A stretch of 64,000 nt of DNA from Heliocidaris erythrogramma (Eukaryota; Echinodermata; Echinoidea; Camarodonta; Echinometridae): positions 29,339,410 to 29,403,409 of the forward strand of contig CM046873.1 of assembly GCA_025617745.1 (NCBI GenBank). The letters run 5' to 3'. The position numbers and the translations under genes were made by a program. Below are positions 33,884 through 45,086 of this stretch, piece by piece. The notes below the pieces were generated by a model. It ran no database searches. It was not told the origin of the DNA and worked only from the letters and a program-made list of their open reading frames with translations. Every line of letters begins with the position of its first letter. The stretch's first letter is position 1.

Positions 33884-36800
33884 ATCTGCAGGATTGAGAG
33901 CACATGAACAGCATCTTCCTTTACTCATATAAAGTACTTTCTTTGTATATATACTTAAATAAAATTTGATTTTTTTTGTATTTCACAAGCATAATTTAGC
34001 TTTTACTTATTATCATTCCGATTCTGCATTTGGTAGAAATCCCTCGAGCAGATACATTTTTAGTCAAATTCATCAGGCTAACACTAAATTTACAATGATT
34101 TACAGTAATATTTTTCTTAAATACAGAAAATGGAATTTGCCCATTTTCCAAATTCAAAATGTACACTTTTAAAGACAGGCCCATAATATACTCATTCACA
34201 TCCAGGCATACAGAACACAACACTTAGTACAATGACGTAAAATGTTAATGTACACAAATATATAAACACACACCTGTATACAAAAAGAGAAAGAAAGTCA
34301 CTAAAATAATAATAAAAATAGTTAAAATAATATTTTGTTTTCATTTATAGCGACTGCCAGTTACAAGTAACTTGCAATTTGTATTTCTGGAAGAGTCCTT
34401 ATCTCTACCAATTTGAAATCTCTTTTAAAAATATGTTGTTTATAAATATCTCGCAGAATCTCATCCGTACTCTTTCTAGAGCCTAGTTCATACATGATGC
34501 ATTCAAGTACCTCAAAAACCAGCCACTGTGAAAAAAAAATGGTATAGTGCATTTCACATTTCTGTATCCTATCACAAACACATATGTAAGTATGCTTAGG
34601 TGCCTTTGTTAGGGGCAATAACTTCTTTTTTTTCACCCCATTCGACATGTAAAATTGGTTTCATACTCCCGTTGAGTTGGGTTTTTTGTTTCGTTTTGTT
34701 TTGTTGTTTTTTTTTTGGGGGGGTTAGGTGGTCTACAATGCCATGTATGAACGAGGCTTTATAATAGATATCATTGTCTACGGTTATGCTGATATAGATT
34801 GTACATTGAGTCCAACATTAATTTTCCAGATATCACATCACTGTCATCACAATTATTGCAGAAGTCGGTGCATGTTAGACGAGAAGGCCTTCACAATTCA
34901 AGGCTTTAGTAAAGCTGATTTCCCCACTAACAAACTTCAACGACTTTAATATCGCACTTGGGTTATGAGACATGAATTTGAGTTGCTTCTTTTGGGGGAT
35001 AAAACCGCCCTTTCACACACACAATATTTCAGCTATTCTACATTTTGCCAACGTTATGGGTTAGCAGTTTGAACGCAGTGATCAGTTGCCTGTGTCAGGA
35101 CAGAATTGTATAACATACTTACCAACACAAACACAACACATAAATTTTTTTACACTTAACTAAAACAAAGTTGAAGCATGAAATAAAATTGCATCCATCT
35201 ACTTTCCTTGTTTTCCAGAAACCTTTTCCAACAAATAAAAAAAAAAGGGTGAGCTTCTGATCCCCAAAACATACCAATAGAATCACAAACATGTATCTTT
35301 ATTTACAAGTATAATTACTGTCCACAATGCAATTCCCAAATACTCCCCTGAAAGTTCAAAATCGCCCCAACTATTTGATGCCTAAAGATGAAAGTTAACG
35401 AGAAGAACAATGTTTACATGAACAGCCACTGTAATAAACAAGACATATTTACACAAGTTTGGGTACAAAAATTTCACAAAATAGACACAATTGAGAATCT
35501 GTGCTCCAAACCGAGAAAAAATGGTTTGAAAAAAACAAAAAAACATGATAAACATCCAGAATGAAAACATGGAAGACATTTTCAGATGACACTTGTAAAC
35601 ACTAGATTTGGAACATGACAAATTAAGAAGATATTTCATTAGAAATGTTCAAAGTGATTTGAAGATGCAACAGTGCTTTTTGCTCATTGTGTTACTAACC
35701 AGCCAAACAGATGGTCAGGCCAAACAAACACTACTTCAAACCAATCCATTCTCTTAAAAAAAAAAAAAAAAAATCATGTCTGTGCTAAACACCACAAACA
35801 AACAAGAACAAATAAAAGATAGAGGGGGGGGGTCATGAGAGGGGGTTGGGAACCAACGTGGAAGGGGTGGAGAGAAGGAAAAAAATTCAAAATAGAGAAC
35901 AAGGCCTCGCTACGGAAAGTGCAAACTGTTTGTAGAAACCACATATGGAACTGCAAAGTGTCTTATTCATGCAAAGTCCAATGAGAGTAAGTGCAAAAAA
36001 AGAACATCATCAGGTATCAAAAATGTACAAATAAATAATACAAATTAAATACTTGCTAATTTAAATTCATATCCTATCTTTGACAAGTATTAAAAATGAA
36101 AGTTCACAAAAACTTCCTTTTTTTCAAAGCCACATAAACATAAATCATGGAATAAACGAAGTTAAATATTGACTTTTTAAGGAAAATAAAAGAATATCAT
36201 AACCTGTACTATTTACAATGTAGCTAACACATCATCCAATTTTCTAACAAATGCATATATTTTACATATTGAGCTTGAACTAGTAGACGACATAAGATTC
36301 CTACCATAAATGTACAACTTTTTTTTTCACTTTATTTTTCCCTTCTTTTTAAAAATTTGCTGGCAACCCCAAAAGCTGTAACTTCATATTCAAGATTTTG
36401 AACACATCTTTGATTTGTGTGTGAAAAAAACAAAAACCATCCACCTGTAGTTAAATCTGTGACCTATTTCTGAACCCTTATCGCATATGAAAATGGTTTT
36501 AAAAAACTGCTGGCTTCAGAATTAATAATAATTAATAATAACCAATAATAACCAAATAACCAATACACTCTAAAATATATTAGGAAAGTACTTAAGCTAA
36601 GCTCTAGAAAGTTTAGACCGATATATGCTTTTCTTCAGATAATCCATTTCCGGTATCGCCTTTGAATAAAGAAAATTGTTTTTCATCCGACTGTAATATT
36701 ACACAAAAATTCAATTTCTTCTTCTGAGTAAATGACCAAAGTCTTTGGATGTTCATTGGTCAAAGTTGACAGCCTTGACTGAGAGGAAATTCCCATTTTA

Positions 36801-38190
36801 TCTTTTTGGTCACTTACTCATTTTCTAAAACTTCTCTACAATTACAGTACTACAAATCCAAATATGCTTCCTTTCAAAAGGTGAAATAGGGCCCAAGTGA
36901 CTTACTCCCTGTCTTACAGTATAGGGTCACATAAGAGACAAGTACCCAGGACAGCTGATTAGCATGGGCCTAGTTTCCCAGTCTTTGCTTCAGACCCTTT
37001 GCCTTTTCCTTGTAATGTTCCAGTTTCCCCCTATTTCTCTACCTATAATTCATTTGTGAATAAACTGACACTGAATGAATTTTGCAAATTTGTTCTTTAT
37101 CATACACTTAGCACTAGAGAAATTATTCTGACAAATCAGTATTTGCTTTGGGTGGTAAAGAAGCCTGAAAAACTAGACTAGGTTGGTTACAGGAATGTCC
37201 ATGTATACAAGGGTCTGGTGGAGGATCTACAGTTGTTGGATTGGAATGTACATTGTATACATGTCTCATTACAAAGGTTCTACAACTTAGTCTTTGTATT
37301 CAGACTCATTATAAAACTATATGCCAGTCTCCACCTACCAGTACCACCTTTTCTCAGTCAAAGAAATCTTATTATTACATTATTATCTTATCTTCATAAG
37401 TCATAAAGTCAATTTATTCATAGCTTTAATTAATGCAATACAATATACAATATTAAATAGTCATAAGAAAGAGACCCCCTCCCCCGCCGATGAAAATAAA
37501 ATATTTCCTTTCGTCCTTTCATTCCAAGGCCCCTAAATTGATATAATAGCCATTTCTTCATAGACAGATTTATACCATACTCTGGCAATAGTTTATTAAT
37601 ATTTAAACCAAGGTGTATAATAATAATACCCTTTAACCTATAATGAAATTATTCTCATTTACTTAATAAAAGTTTGTTGAATTAAACTTATTTACATCTT
37701 TAAATCATTTAGAAAACCGTCCTCTCAATATAAAACAAAAAATAGTTCTGTTATTTTCAGCATGTACAAATGTAGGCAATCTCTTCACATTTTCAACATT
37801 TACCCAAAACTTCCGTTTTTTAAAAATAGCCAAATCTTTGTACAGCTTGGGTTTGGTGAGAAAGCTACAGTGACTCCTGTGGTATGGTTGCCAATTTGCA
37901 GATGAGTCAGGGAGGAGAGATAATCTATCATGTGTTTTCGGAGTTTGTCTAAGTGACAGTGGAATGCTGCACAGAGCTTCGTCTCCCTGCGTTTCTCCCC
38001 ATGGCTTTCCCCAATGCTTCCCAGTGCATCGGAACCCTTTCACGTCTTATCTTATAAAATTTTACTTCAATAACATGTCTATTACCGATGCACTACAATT
38101 GAAAGATTAAAAACGCCTTGTCTTTGAGATAGAACAAAATTATTTCCAGGATGGCTGCTAAAATGCATTTCCCCATTCACGAGTGGGGGA

Positions 38191-38192
<2 letters not shown>

Positions 38193-38226
<34 letters not shown>
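38193..38226. repeat. (AT)n microsatellite
   Basis: About 17 uninterrupted AT dinucleotides. No other feature. Confidence 0.9.
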
Positions 38227-38229
<3 letters not shown>

Positions 38230-39943
38230 TATATTCCCCTCCCCCAACACCCCTACAAGTGTATCTACATAGACTTTATCTTTGCGATAATACCATTGGC
38301 AAAGTCAAACTTCTTAAGAATATGGAGACTGTGAGCAGGGGTCTCGCTGCAGACCAGCAATACTTAGAAATTGCCTGGTAATGCCAGTGCAATTAATGCA
38401 CCATCACACTAGAGGCATGTGTCTATGATATGTTAACATACATATCTCTTATTTCCCCGTTGACAGATCCACGTTCGAGAACGACACGAATCTGACCCCC
38501 TTCCCCCGAATGCTCGGTGCAATCCTAGCTCCTACTTTCCAAGAATTGACCGGTCAGGGAGAGCGCATTAGGGGTGATGGTTTGCAGAAGACAAGATAAC
38601 GTTCGGGCACAGGGTATCACTGGGAAGGGGATCTTTTACTGATACTTGAGTAAATCACAAAAGAGATTTTGAAAGCAAGTTATCTAAGTAAAATGTAACA
38701 TGCCTCACTTTCAAAGGGAGATAATCACCCATAACAGAAGTCTTAAAAATGTAAAACATAAGAATAAACTGTGACTACTCCTGCTTTAAATGTTTGTCCT
38801 CTCCATAATTTTTTATCCTAATCTATTGTCATTAAGAAAGTTGTCAATTCAGGACCTAAATTTCAGTCTGAACTTCAGCAGAACTATTTTCTGAATTTGA
38901 GGGATCGCCAATAAATAAAACTATTCAGCTGCTAGAGGGCGTCAACAGATATATTTATCAAATGCTTGTTTTTGAGTGGTTGACGCACGCTGCAGGAGCA
39001 GTGGTTCCAGATTTCGGTTATGGTGTCTCCATCCGGTATTTTCGCTTCTATGTGTGCATGATCGTCAACTTTAATACTTCAGCTTCATAAAGGTTATTCA
39101 TTAAGTTTTGAAATTTCATCCATCATAATGGACGGTTAATTCTGAAAATGAAGATTCATAGAAGATGACTGTTCCAAAACTTCTGAACAGAGAGAGGCAT
39201 AACATGCAACAGTAAATGAAGAGTGGGGCTTATCAGTATTGGATCGACAGCCGCGGCTAGGTATGACATGATATAGTCCTACTCTTATTTTCCTCCGACC
39301 AGCACAACGTTGTTTTGCAACAGAACCCCACACCCACAAAAACACTTTTGCATGATTTAAACCAATGTTTAAGTCACTTTTCAATCGAATTTTAGACGCA
39401 TCTTGACTAAGACACATCAGCTGATCAATAGCAAAACCCATGACGTGCGCCTGTACTGGAAGTAGGCGTCACAACAAAAGTAATATAGCGCCGCCATCAG
39501 CGAATGTCTTACAGCTATTGTCGATCCCTCGAATTCCAATACACATATGAATTATAGAACCAATTTGAGTAACTTTTAACAGTCCACAAACATTAAATCT
39601 TTAAACGTTTTCCCTCTTTTTATTCATGGTATGACAGAGAAATCATAGAAAAGCAATTAACATTCTTTTCTTCTTAAAGGTTAAAACAATTTTACCACCA
39701 CTGCAGTATTCCATTACCACTGAGCAACCATTATAAGACACAATTTATGAACTAAACTTCAACATAACATGAAAAATTCTTTTGAAATTTTGTTCATCTT
39801 AGATCGAATCACTGTGTTAGGGAAAAAATATTGTATCTGTTTCTCCACAAATAATCTGATCTCTGACTTTCTCCAATTTCATTTCAATTCGAACATTCTT
39901 TGATTTGTCCTCATTTTTAGTTGTTTCACATTGCAATTTGCAC

Positions 39944-40372
39944 TTAACCCTTTCAAGACAATTGATCACATTTTGTGGTTTGGCTCAATAACTTTTGATT
40001 CAGAGCTCGAAAAAAATATACCAGATGCTGCAGAAAGAGAGTAGAAAGTAGAAAGAGCAAAAATTTCTGCACACACTATGTCCATTTTTGTTGCATGACC
40101 ATATTGCGTTTGATGCCAGGAATTTTATAAACAGGAATAAGCTTTTAAATCCTTAAATTGGCAACATATTGAGAGGTTCAAAATCATTGTTTTTTATCAA
40201 AATTGACAATATTTTCCACTTTTCAACGCTGTTCCTAACCAGGTGTGTTGTTTTCAAAGACATTACAATTTATTAGAACCATGTACCACTAACAGAAAAT
40301 TATTGTTGCCAATTTGAAGAGCAAAATGTGATCAATTTAGCCCTGAAATAATTTCAGTCATGAAAGGGTTAA
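39944..40372. mobile_element. TTAA-type MITE family A, copy 1
   Basis: The ends are TTAACCCTTTCAAGACAATT and CAGTCATGAAAGGGTTAA, with TTAA target sites and CCC/GGG termini as in piggyBac-type elements. Interior words CCACATTTTGTGG…, GCAAAAATTTCTGCACACAC and GCGTTTGATGCCAGGAATT recur in the other copies at 49.8, 51.2, 53.9 and 56.0 kb. Confidence 0.85.
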
Positions 40373-40556
40373 TGACATACTTTCTCAATTTTAAACTCAA
40401 CAATGAAAAACACACACAAATCTCAGACCTAGCCAATGAAGAGAAGGAAAGACATTGTGGTCGCATATCCACATAAAAATTATGGACCGTCATTGTGTGC
40501 AATATTGATTCAATTCTAACATTCTTTGGTTTGTCTGGGTTTGTTGTTTTACTTAC

Positions 40557-40631
40557 TGATGCTTGTTTCTTTTTGAGTTCCTCGAGCCATTTAAGAATTT
40601 CTTCGTCTGCTAAATCGAATGCTGTGTGATT
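40557..40631 (-). CDS. mypt1: MYPT exon 4: last ankyrin repeat and exit helix
   Basis: The acceptor is ...catctctaatcag and the donor is TCA|gtaagt. The exon is exactly 25 codons, phase 0 on both sides. It encodes NHTAFDLADEEILKWLEEL followed by KKKQAS. Vertebrate MYPT1 has QTAFDVADEDILGYLEELQKKQ at this position, so the end of the ankyrin domain is confirmed. Being 75 nt and phase 0/0, the exon could be skipped or swapped without shifting the frame. Two degenerate look-alikes lie 70–235 bp upstream in transcript direction (see 40701–40776 and 40815–40863). Confidence 0.93.
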
Positions 40632-40700
40632 CTGATTAGAGATGGATAAAGAGAAGATGAAAAAAATCAATATGAAGTCTTTGGAAATATAGCGTTTTAC

Positions 40701-40776
40701 ATTTCAAAATATATTTCTCCAAGAATAAGGGGCATGTGAGAACTTCACCATCTGATGCATTGAATGCTGTATGGTT
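40701..40776 (-). pseudogene. Ghost duplicate of MYPT exon 4 (nearer copy)
   Basis: On the minus strand from 40776 the sequence reads NHTAFNASDGEVL, against NHTAFDLADEEIL in exon 4. I count about 32 of 45 identical bases at the aligned start. The frame stays open for 25 codons, exactly the length of exon 4, and is followed by AAAT|gtaaaa, so any exon here would be 76 nt and would shift the frame. An AG precedes it (...aatatgag). The second half no longer resembles the exit helix. I read it as a decayed tandem exon copy; use as an alternative exon cannot be excluded. Confidence 0.5.
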
Positions 40777-40814
40777 CTCATATTACTCTCTTTCTTGTAG
40801 AAAGAATAAGAATA

Positions 40815-40863
40815 ATATGTGAACTTCACCATCTGCTAAATAGAAAAAGAACTCTGTACGGTT
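40815..40863 (-). pseudogene. Ghost duplicate of MYPT exon 4 (farther copy)
   Basis: From 40863 on the minus strand it reads NRTEFFFYLADGEV. It shares AACCNTACAG at its start and CAGATGGTGAAGTTC with the nearer ghost copy, plus TTTAGCAGA with exon 4. The pyrimidine-rich cccctttctccaacaag precedes it as a possible acceptor. No consensus donor is evident. It is more degraded than the copy at 40701–40776. Together they suggest two rounds of local tandem duplication around exon 4. Confidence 0.4.
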
Positions 40864-41156
40864 CTTGTTGGAGAAAGGGGGAAGACGAGTTGGAGAGTCA
40901 TTTAACAACTCCTGGAACTTGTCTAAATTAATTTGGACAATAAAGCACTTCTTTTTAAAAAGTCATAAAGAGAGCTCTCTCTCTTTTTGTGTTTTAATCA
41001 GTCTCCTCACCTCACTGTCTGATGAGCCTGCCTTAATTGCGATACTTGTCTTGAAATGTTGTTTCATTTACGAATTAATAATATCGACATACATGTACAA
41101 TAGATCATCATAGCAGCATTGCTGTAAAGGTCTTAGCAAAGACAGCTGAATAAACA

Positions 41157-41282
41157 GGGCATCGTTTCACAAGAAGTACATGTACAATTTAACCGATATC
41201 CCATTGAAACACATTTTTAATACACGAGTGTCAATGGCACATTGGTGGACTTGCACTTAGATGGGTTCGTGAAACCCTGCCC
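41157..41282. mobile_element. Diverged GTTTCAC hairpin element
   Basis: GGGCATCGTTTCACAAG at the left is loosely mirrored by CGTGAAACCCTGCCC at the right; the interior pairs poorly. By its ends it is probably an old relative of the element at 25012–25146. Confidence 0.5.
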
Positions 41283-41627
41283 AGGAGCCTACTTGTCAGT
41301 TCAGCCTGGCAGTCTATCCCAGAAAGATTTCTACTACAAATCTGCATTGGAATTGGAATTGGAATCGAGAGGCAAAGCATTCAGTTATAAAATCGAACAT
41401 ATTTTTCAGGGATGCTGACAAGAAATTTTCCAAACTGTATAGAGATTAAGCAAAACCTCTTGTCTAACAAATAAGAGAATGGTCAGTCCCATATATTCAA
41501 ATTTTGTCACAACAAATCGCCCACCAAAACGGTGATACCTTTTCTTCCAATCTATCCCTTGTCTTAAGAGCAATCCTTTTGGAATCCCTGACACCACTTA
41601 CTTGCTGAAGATGAGCCTCAAACTTAC

Positions 41628-41772
41628 TAATCTATTTTTTGTGTCCATATCGCACATGGCTTTTACTAAAACTTCGCAGGCATCTTTATGACCCCAGTGT
41701 GACGCCGCATGGAGGGGCGTCCAACCGTCATTATCTTTTGAGTTCACGTCCACCCCTGCTTGTATAAGAAGT
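41628..41772 (-). CDS. mypt1: MYPT exon 3: ankyrin repeat (GWTPLHAASHWGH)
   Basis: The acceptor is ...ccttctccgtag and the donor is TTA|gtaagt. The exon is 145 nt: one base completes GA+A = Glu, then 48 codons. It encodes LLIQAGVDVNSKDNDG, WTPLHAASHWGHKDACEVL and VKAMCDMDTKNRL. The TPLHAA core and Trp-Gly are textbook ankyrin positions. The spacing from DMD to TAFD across the next junction equals that of vertebrate MYPT1 (14 residues), which fixes the donor at 41628. Confidence 0.95.
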
Positions 41773-42387
41773 CTACGGAGAAGGGAAAGTAAAAAGATGA
41801 AACAGGTAAAGATTAATCCCTGATTGCATTGACGGAGAAATCAGGATCGAATACAGGCTTTATTTATGCAGGATTTATTCAGTATGTACCTAAGAAGCTG
41901 TTTAAAGGCCAACTCTGATCACAAAAATAGGTTAGTTTCAATCAAAACAGAAAAATCTGAGAAACAAATCACATAAGTGTTACAAATTTCAAGAAGAAAA
42001 GGCTGATCAATTTAGCCCTTTCAAAATCCTATCTTGAGTGGGTTAAGATAAAAGACAGTGGCTTCTCGGACTACAAGCTAATCAAGTTTTTCTCAGAAGC
42101 TGCAATACGGACACCTCGGTGAAAAGGAAAGTCTGTGAGGGATGGCATCAGATGGATGGACACTTAGGACAGGGTGATTACTTAGCACTTAGTCCAGTTT
42201 TCTTGACGAAATGCTGTCCCATTTTTGTTGGGTTATCAAACCGCATATGCTGCCAGGAATGTTTTAAAATGCAATGTGCATTGAATGAAAATTAAAATCC
42301 TTGAGCTTGGCAACATGTTGATAGTTCAAAATCTGTTTGTTTCTTTTTTTTCCATACCGATTGTTGTTGTTTTTTTAGAATAAAAAG

Positions 42388-42637
42388 TTAACCCCTACCA
42401 TGCCGTGGGCAGCAAATCCCGCCCCACAATGTGAGTGTTGAACATTTTGTTTCGGCTCAGAATGGCTTGTAAATTCTTCCTCATACAGAATCCTGTGCCT
42501 CCAATATAATGTTTATTCCTATGCAATAAATCTTTGCCCAGTTCGCTCAAGAAAAGAACTCAATGAATGTTAATATTCAACTCTTGAAAGTTCTTTTTCT
42601 ACAATTGCTCAAAAATCTGGTGGCATGGAAGGGGTTA
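42388..42637. mobile_element. TTAA-type MITE family B, copy 1
   Basis: The ends are TTAACCCCTACCATGCCGTG and GGTGGCATGGAAGGGGTTAA. The interior GCAAATCCCGCCCCA, GTGAGTGTTGAACATTTTG and CTCAGAATGGCTTG is shared with 56557–56808. CCC/GGG termini next to TTAA. Confidence 0.87.
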
Positions 42638-43070
42638 ATGTAGCAATAACAGAAAAATACCAGCCAGCGTTGCCAATCTAGTCTTGCTACTAGACTGTAA
42701 CAGGGACACCCCAATGCTGGGGGGGGGGGCAGTCTGCGAGAGATGACGTCAAATGAACAACAGGGTAGAGATTACTTAGCACTTAGTCAAGTTTTCTTGC
42801 TTTGTTTTTCCTGCATCCCCGGGCCCCCCTGCCCTATCAACAGAGATGACAGAAGGACTGACCGCTGGAACATCTCTCTTCGGGTAGTACGATCCAGGGA
42901 ATGTACTTCACTACTTCTCCAACAAATCATTGATATGTCAGTGAAGTGTGTTGGAGAAGTACATGTATGTTCTTAGTTTTTTTTTCATAGTCAAAATTGG
43001 CAATGTTACTAACATATATCATCTCACTTTTATGTTCTTTTAGCAAAATGTGATCTAGTTTTAAACATTA

Positions 43071-43410
43071 AAGAGAAGGTTGAGTTCTGGGAAAGGTAAA
43101 AATAATTTGTGAGCTTTCTCCTTCCTTTTATGTTAGTTTGGAAGATTATCATAATAGAAATGTCTCCTGAAAATGATTTTTCCTCAAATGCCCTCGCATT
43201 CAAAATATGACAAGAAACAGCTGAAATGTTCAAGCCAAATTTTATGTGTAGTCCCTTATACACATTTCTGTGTGCAGTGCATGTGACTCTCAGCAGGATT
43301 GAGTCATTTTCTTATCATTTTGGTGATTCCAAAACCTTACAGCATACACCAATTCTTATGTGCTATATAATCAACCTTTCCCAATTGCTTTGAGACAGTT
43401 TCTTTCACGA
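43071..43410 (-). repeat. Repeat C, copy 1 (inverted)
   Basis: A reverse-orientation copy of a ~340-bp unit also seen at 43490–44350, 52761–53092 and 56851–57156/58470–58530. Diagnostic words are GAAACTGTC, AAGAATTGG(T/C)GTATACTGTGAGG (diverged here), CACATGCACTGCACAC and GGGGACATTTCTACTAT. No coding potential; class unknown. Confidence 0.75.
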
Positions 43411-43529
43411 TTCAATCTCATGACAGTAACTTAACTTTACATTTAAGAGGAGTACTGGTCAAGCAATTACGCTGTAAAAGTATATAACTCTCTGGAAGCA
43501 ATTGGGAAAGAGTCATCATGTAGCACATG

Positions 43530-43750
43530 TACAGCCATGGAAAAATTATTAGACTAAGAATGGATACTGATAGTCTTATTTTTGTGGTAAGAAGGAAACA
43601 AAATATCATAAAAGCAAGGTATAACTGCTGGAATTTGGTATTCATTTAATAATGAAATACAAAGACAAATCATTTTTATAATTTTGTTTGCATATTATTG
43701 TACCCATATTACAGAAGCTTGGTCTAATAATTTTTTCCAGGGCTTAAGTA
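43530..43750 (+). mobile_element. Tc1/mariner-like MITE (TTATTAGACCAAG ends), copy 1
   Basis: The left end TACAGCCATGGAAAAATTAT with TAGAC mirrors the right end CTTGGTCTAATAATTTTTTC then CAGGGCT. TA at the borders fits Tc1/mariner target duplication. It splits repeat C copy 2. The same element is inverted at 44108–44324. Confidence 0.78.
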
Positions 43751-43840
43751 CATAAGAACTTGAGTTTACTGAGAGGATTTGGAATAATCAAATAATCAAA
43801 AAATTTACCCTTGCTAAAAGTCACATGCACTGCACACAAA

Positions 43841-43930
43841 ATGTGTATATCGTCTGTTTGGAGCCAGAAGGGCATTAATTCATATACTTTAACACACAGT
43901 TAACGCCCTTATGGCTCCCAATGTGTATAT
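43841..43930. mobile_element. Short foldback element, copy 2, flanked by AATGTGTATAT
   Basis: TTTGGAGCCAGAAGGGCATT pairs with GTTAACGCCCTTATGGCTCC. AATGTGTATAT occurs directly before and directly after the element, so it may be an 11-bp target duplication. It sits inside repeat C copy 2, where the other C copies have no insert. Confidence 0.7.
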
Positions 43931-44107
43931 GAGACTACACACACACATGTATGTGACACAAAAAGCTTGGTCCAAACCTTTGAGCTATTTCTTATCATAT
44001 TTTGAATATGAGAGCACTGTGAAAGAGCATTCCTTTCCTGGGTACATTTCTTCTAATGTGTTATTTTCTTCCAAGCAGACATTAAACAAATGAAAAAGCT
44101 CACAAAA

Positions 44108-44324
44108 TACAGCCCTGGAAAAAAATTATTAGACCAAGCTTCTGTAATAAGGATACCATAATATGGATACAAAATTATAAAAATGATTTGTCTTTGTATT
44201 TCATTGAAAGAATACCAAATTCCAGCAATTATACCTTGCTTTTATGTAATTTTATTTCCTTCTTACCACAAAAATAACACTATCAGTAACCATGCTTGGT
44301 CTAATAATTCTTTCCATGGCTGTA
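44108..44324 (-). mobile_element. Tc1/mariner-like MITE, copy 2 (inverted)
   Basis: TACAGCCCTGGAAAAAAATT … TTCTTTCCATGGCTGTA. The interior is the reverse complement of copy 1 (for example CTTACCACAAAAATAACACT against AGTCTTATTTTTGTGGTAAG). TA borders. Confidence 0.8.
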
Positions 44325-44617
44325 TGTTTCAACTTTAACAGAACTAATTCTTCTCGAAAAAAAGATGAAAGAATGCATTTCTTACATCCTGCACCTATAT
44401 GTGCAGCACCATAAAAGGGCGCATCCAAATCACCCCAAATTTTACAAGCAAAAACAAGGGGGTCCAGATCCCTCTGGCCCCCCTCCCCCTGACCCTACCC
44501 GTGTGTGCCACATTTTTGCTTAATTCTCCCAGCCATCATTACCAAATAGATAACAAATATCATTGATGTTATTACTGTAATCATCAATATTTTCATTATC
44601 ATATACACATGTACATA

Positions 44618-44783
44618 CAGTGGAACCTCTTTTAAAACAAACTCCTTGGGACCACAGAAATTACCTTGTTATATCAGGGTTTAAAGAATAAAAAGAATCC
44701 AAAGAAGAGGGACCAGTAAAATTACCTTGTTATAACGAGAGTTTGTTACAACAGCGTTCTTTATAAGGAGGGTCCATTGTACT
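44618..44783. mobile_element. CAGTGGAACC hairpin MITE (Tigger/pogo-like ends)
   Basis: TACAGTGGAACCTCTTTTAA is mirrored by TTATAAGGAGGGTCCATTGTA, with ACCTTGTTATA repeated inside as inverted words. CAGTGGAACCTC ends are known from pogo/Tigger-type elements. It ends 24 bp from the exon 2 donor. Confidence 0.75.
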
Positions 44784-44807
44784 ACAGTGATCACAGTGAA
44801 TACTTAC

Positions 44808-44967
44808 TCCATAACTTTGATATATCCCTTAGCAGAAGCGACATGGAGGGCAGTGGCTCCAGTTTTTGGATGCCGCCTGTCTTTGACATTTTTGCTGTTT
44901 AGCCACTGTTTGGCATCTTCTAACATCTTGTCATGCTCCTCTGTTCTTGCCTGGTCTACATCTAAAT
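44808..44967 (-). CDS. mypt1: MYPT exon 2: ankyrin repeat
   Basis: The acceptor is ...cctcctcctacag and the donor is A|gtaagt, a full consensus. The exon is 160 nt, phase 1 in and phase 2 out. The G left by the previous exon plus AT makes Asp (GAT). It encodes a helical link with EDAKQWLNSKNVKDRRHPK, then the ankyrin signature GATALHVASAKGYIKVME. The vertebrate counterpart has RDARQWLN and TALHVAAAKGY at the same spacing. This ankyrin repeat belongs to the second block of the stack that wraps PP1c in the known MYPT1 complex. The exon is flanked on the downstream side by a CAGTGGAACC-type hairpin element (44618–44783), just 24 bp from the donor. Confidence 0.93.
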
Positions 44968-45086
44968 CTGTAGGAGGAGGAAGATAGGACAGGAAGGTGG
45001 ACAATTTTGCAGCAAATTTGTGATAAATGACTACTTTATCTTATTTTTTTTAAAAGAGGTAACCAGGATTATCATAAATTTCACAC

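Larger units (their letters stand above)
32805..40556 (-). other. Intron 4 (7.75 kb)
   Basis: It contains hairpin MITEs at 33538–33661 and 33741–33883, an (AT)n microsatellite (38193–38226), A/T homopolymers (34708, 35757) and a TTAA-type MITE (39944–40372). 34000–38100 is AT-rich DNA in which I see no gene. 38460–38600 is GC-richer with a plus-strand acceptor-like start but no continuation. 39136–39441 is an open frame without a domain. Confidence 0.6.
40632..41627 (-). other. Intron 3 with ghost exons and a hairpin element
   Basis: It holds the two exon 4 ghost copies (40701–40863) and a diverged hairpin (41157–41282). 41290–41627 shows nothing definable. Confidence 0.65.
43490..44350 (+). 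repeat. Repeat C, copy 2, interrupted by three insertions
   Basis: The C sequence can be followed as AAGCAATTGGGAAAGAGTCA, then after an insertion GTACATAAGAACTTGAG, CACATGCACTGCACAC, then after a second insertion the AAACCTTTGAGC…GGGTACATTTCTTCTA part, and after a third a tail like TTTCAACTTTAACAGAACT. It faces copy 1 about 80 bp away, forming a large imperfect inverted repeat. Confidence 0.65.
41773..44807 (-). other. Intron 2 (3 kb), mostly transposon-derived
   Basis: It contains a family A right-end fragment (about 41970–42055), TTAA-type family B (42388–42637), the nested repeat C cluster (43071–44360) and a CAGTGGAACC hairpin (44618–44783). Little unique sequence is left besides 42640–43070 and 44360–44610. 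Confidence 0.7.

Noticed and set aside
38460..38600. Plus-strand acceptor-like cttatttccccgttgacag followed by an open GC-rich stretch
   Set aside because: Stops after about 37 codons, with no donor, no partner exon and no recognisable domain.
39136..39441. 101-codon minus-strand frame
   Set aside because: No domain, ordinary composition, no splice context.
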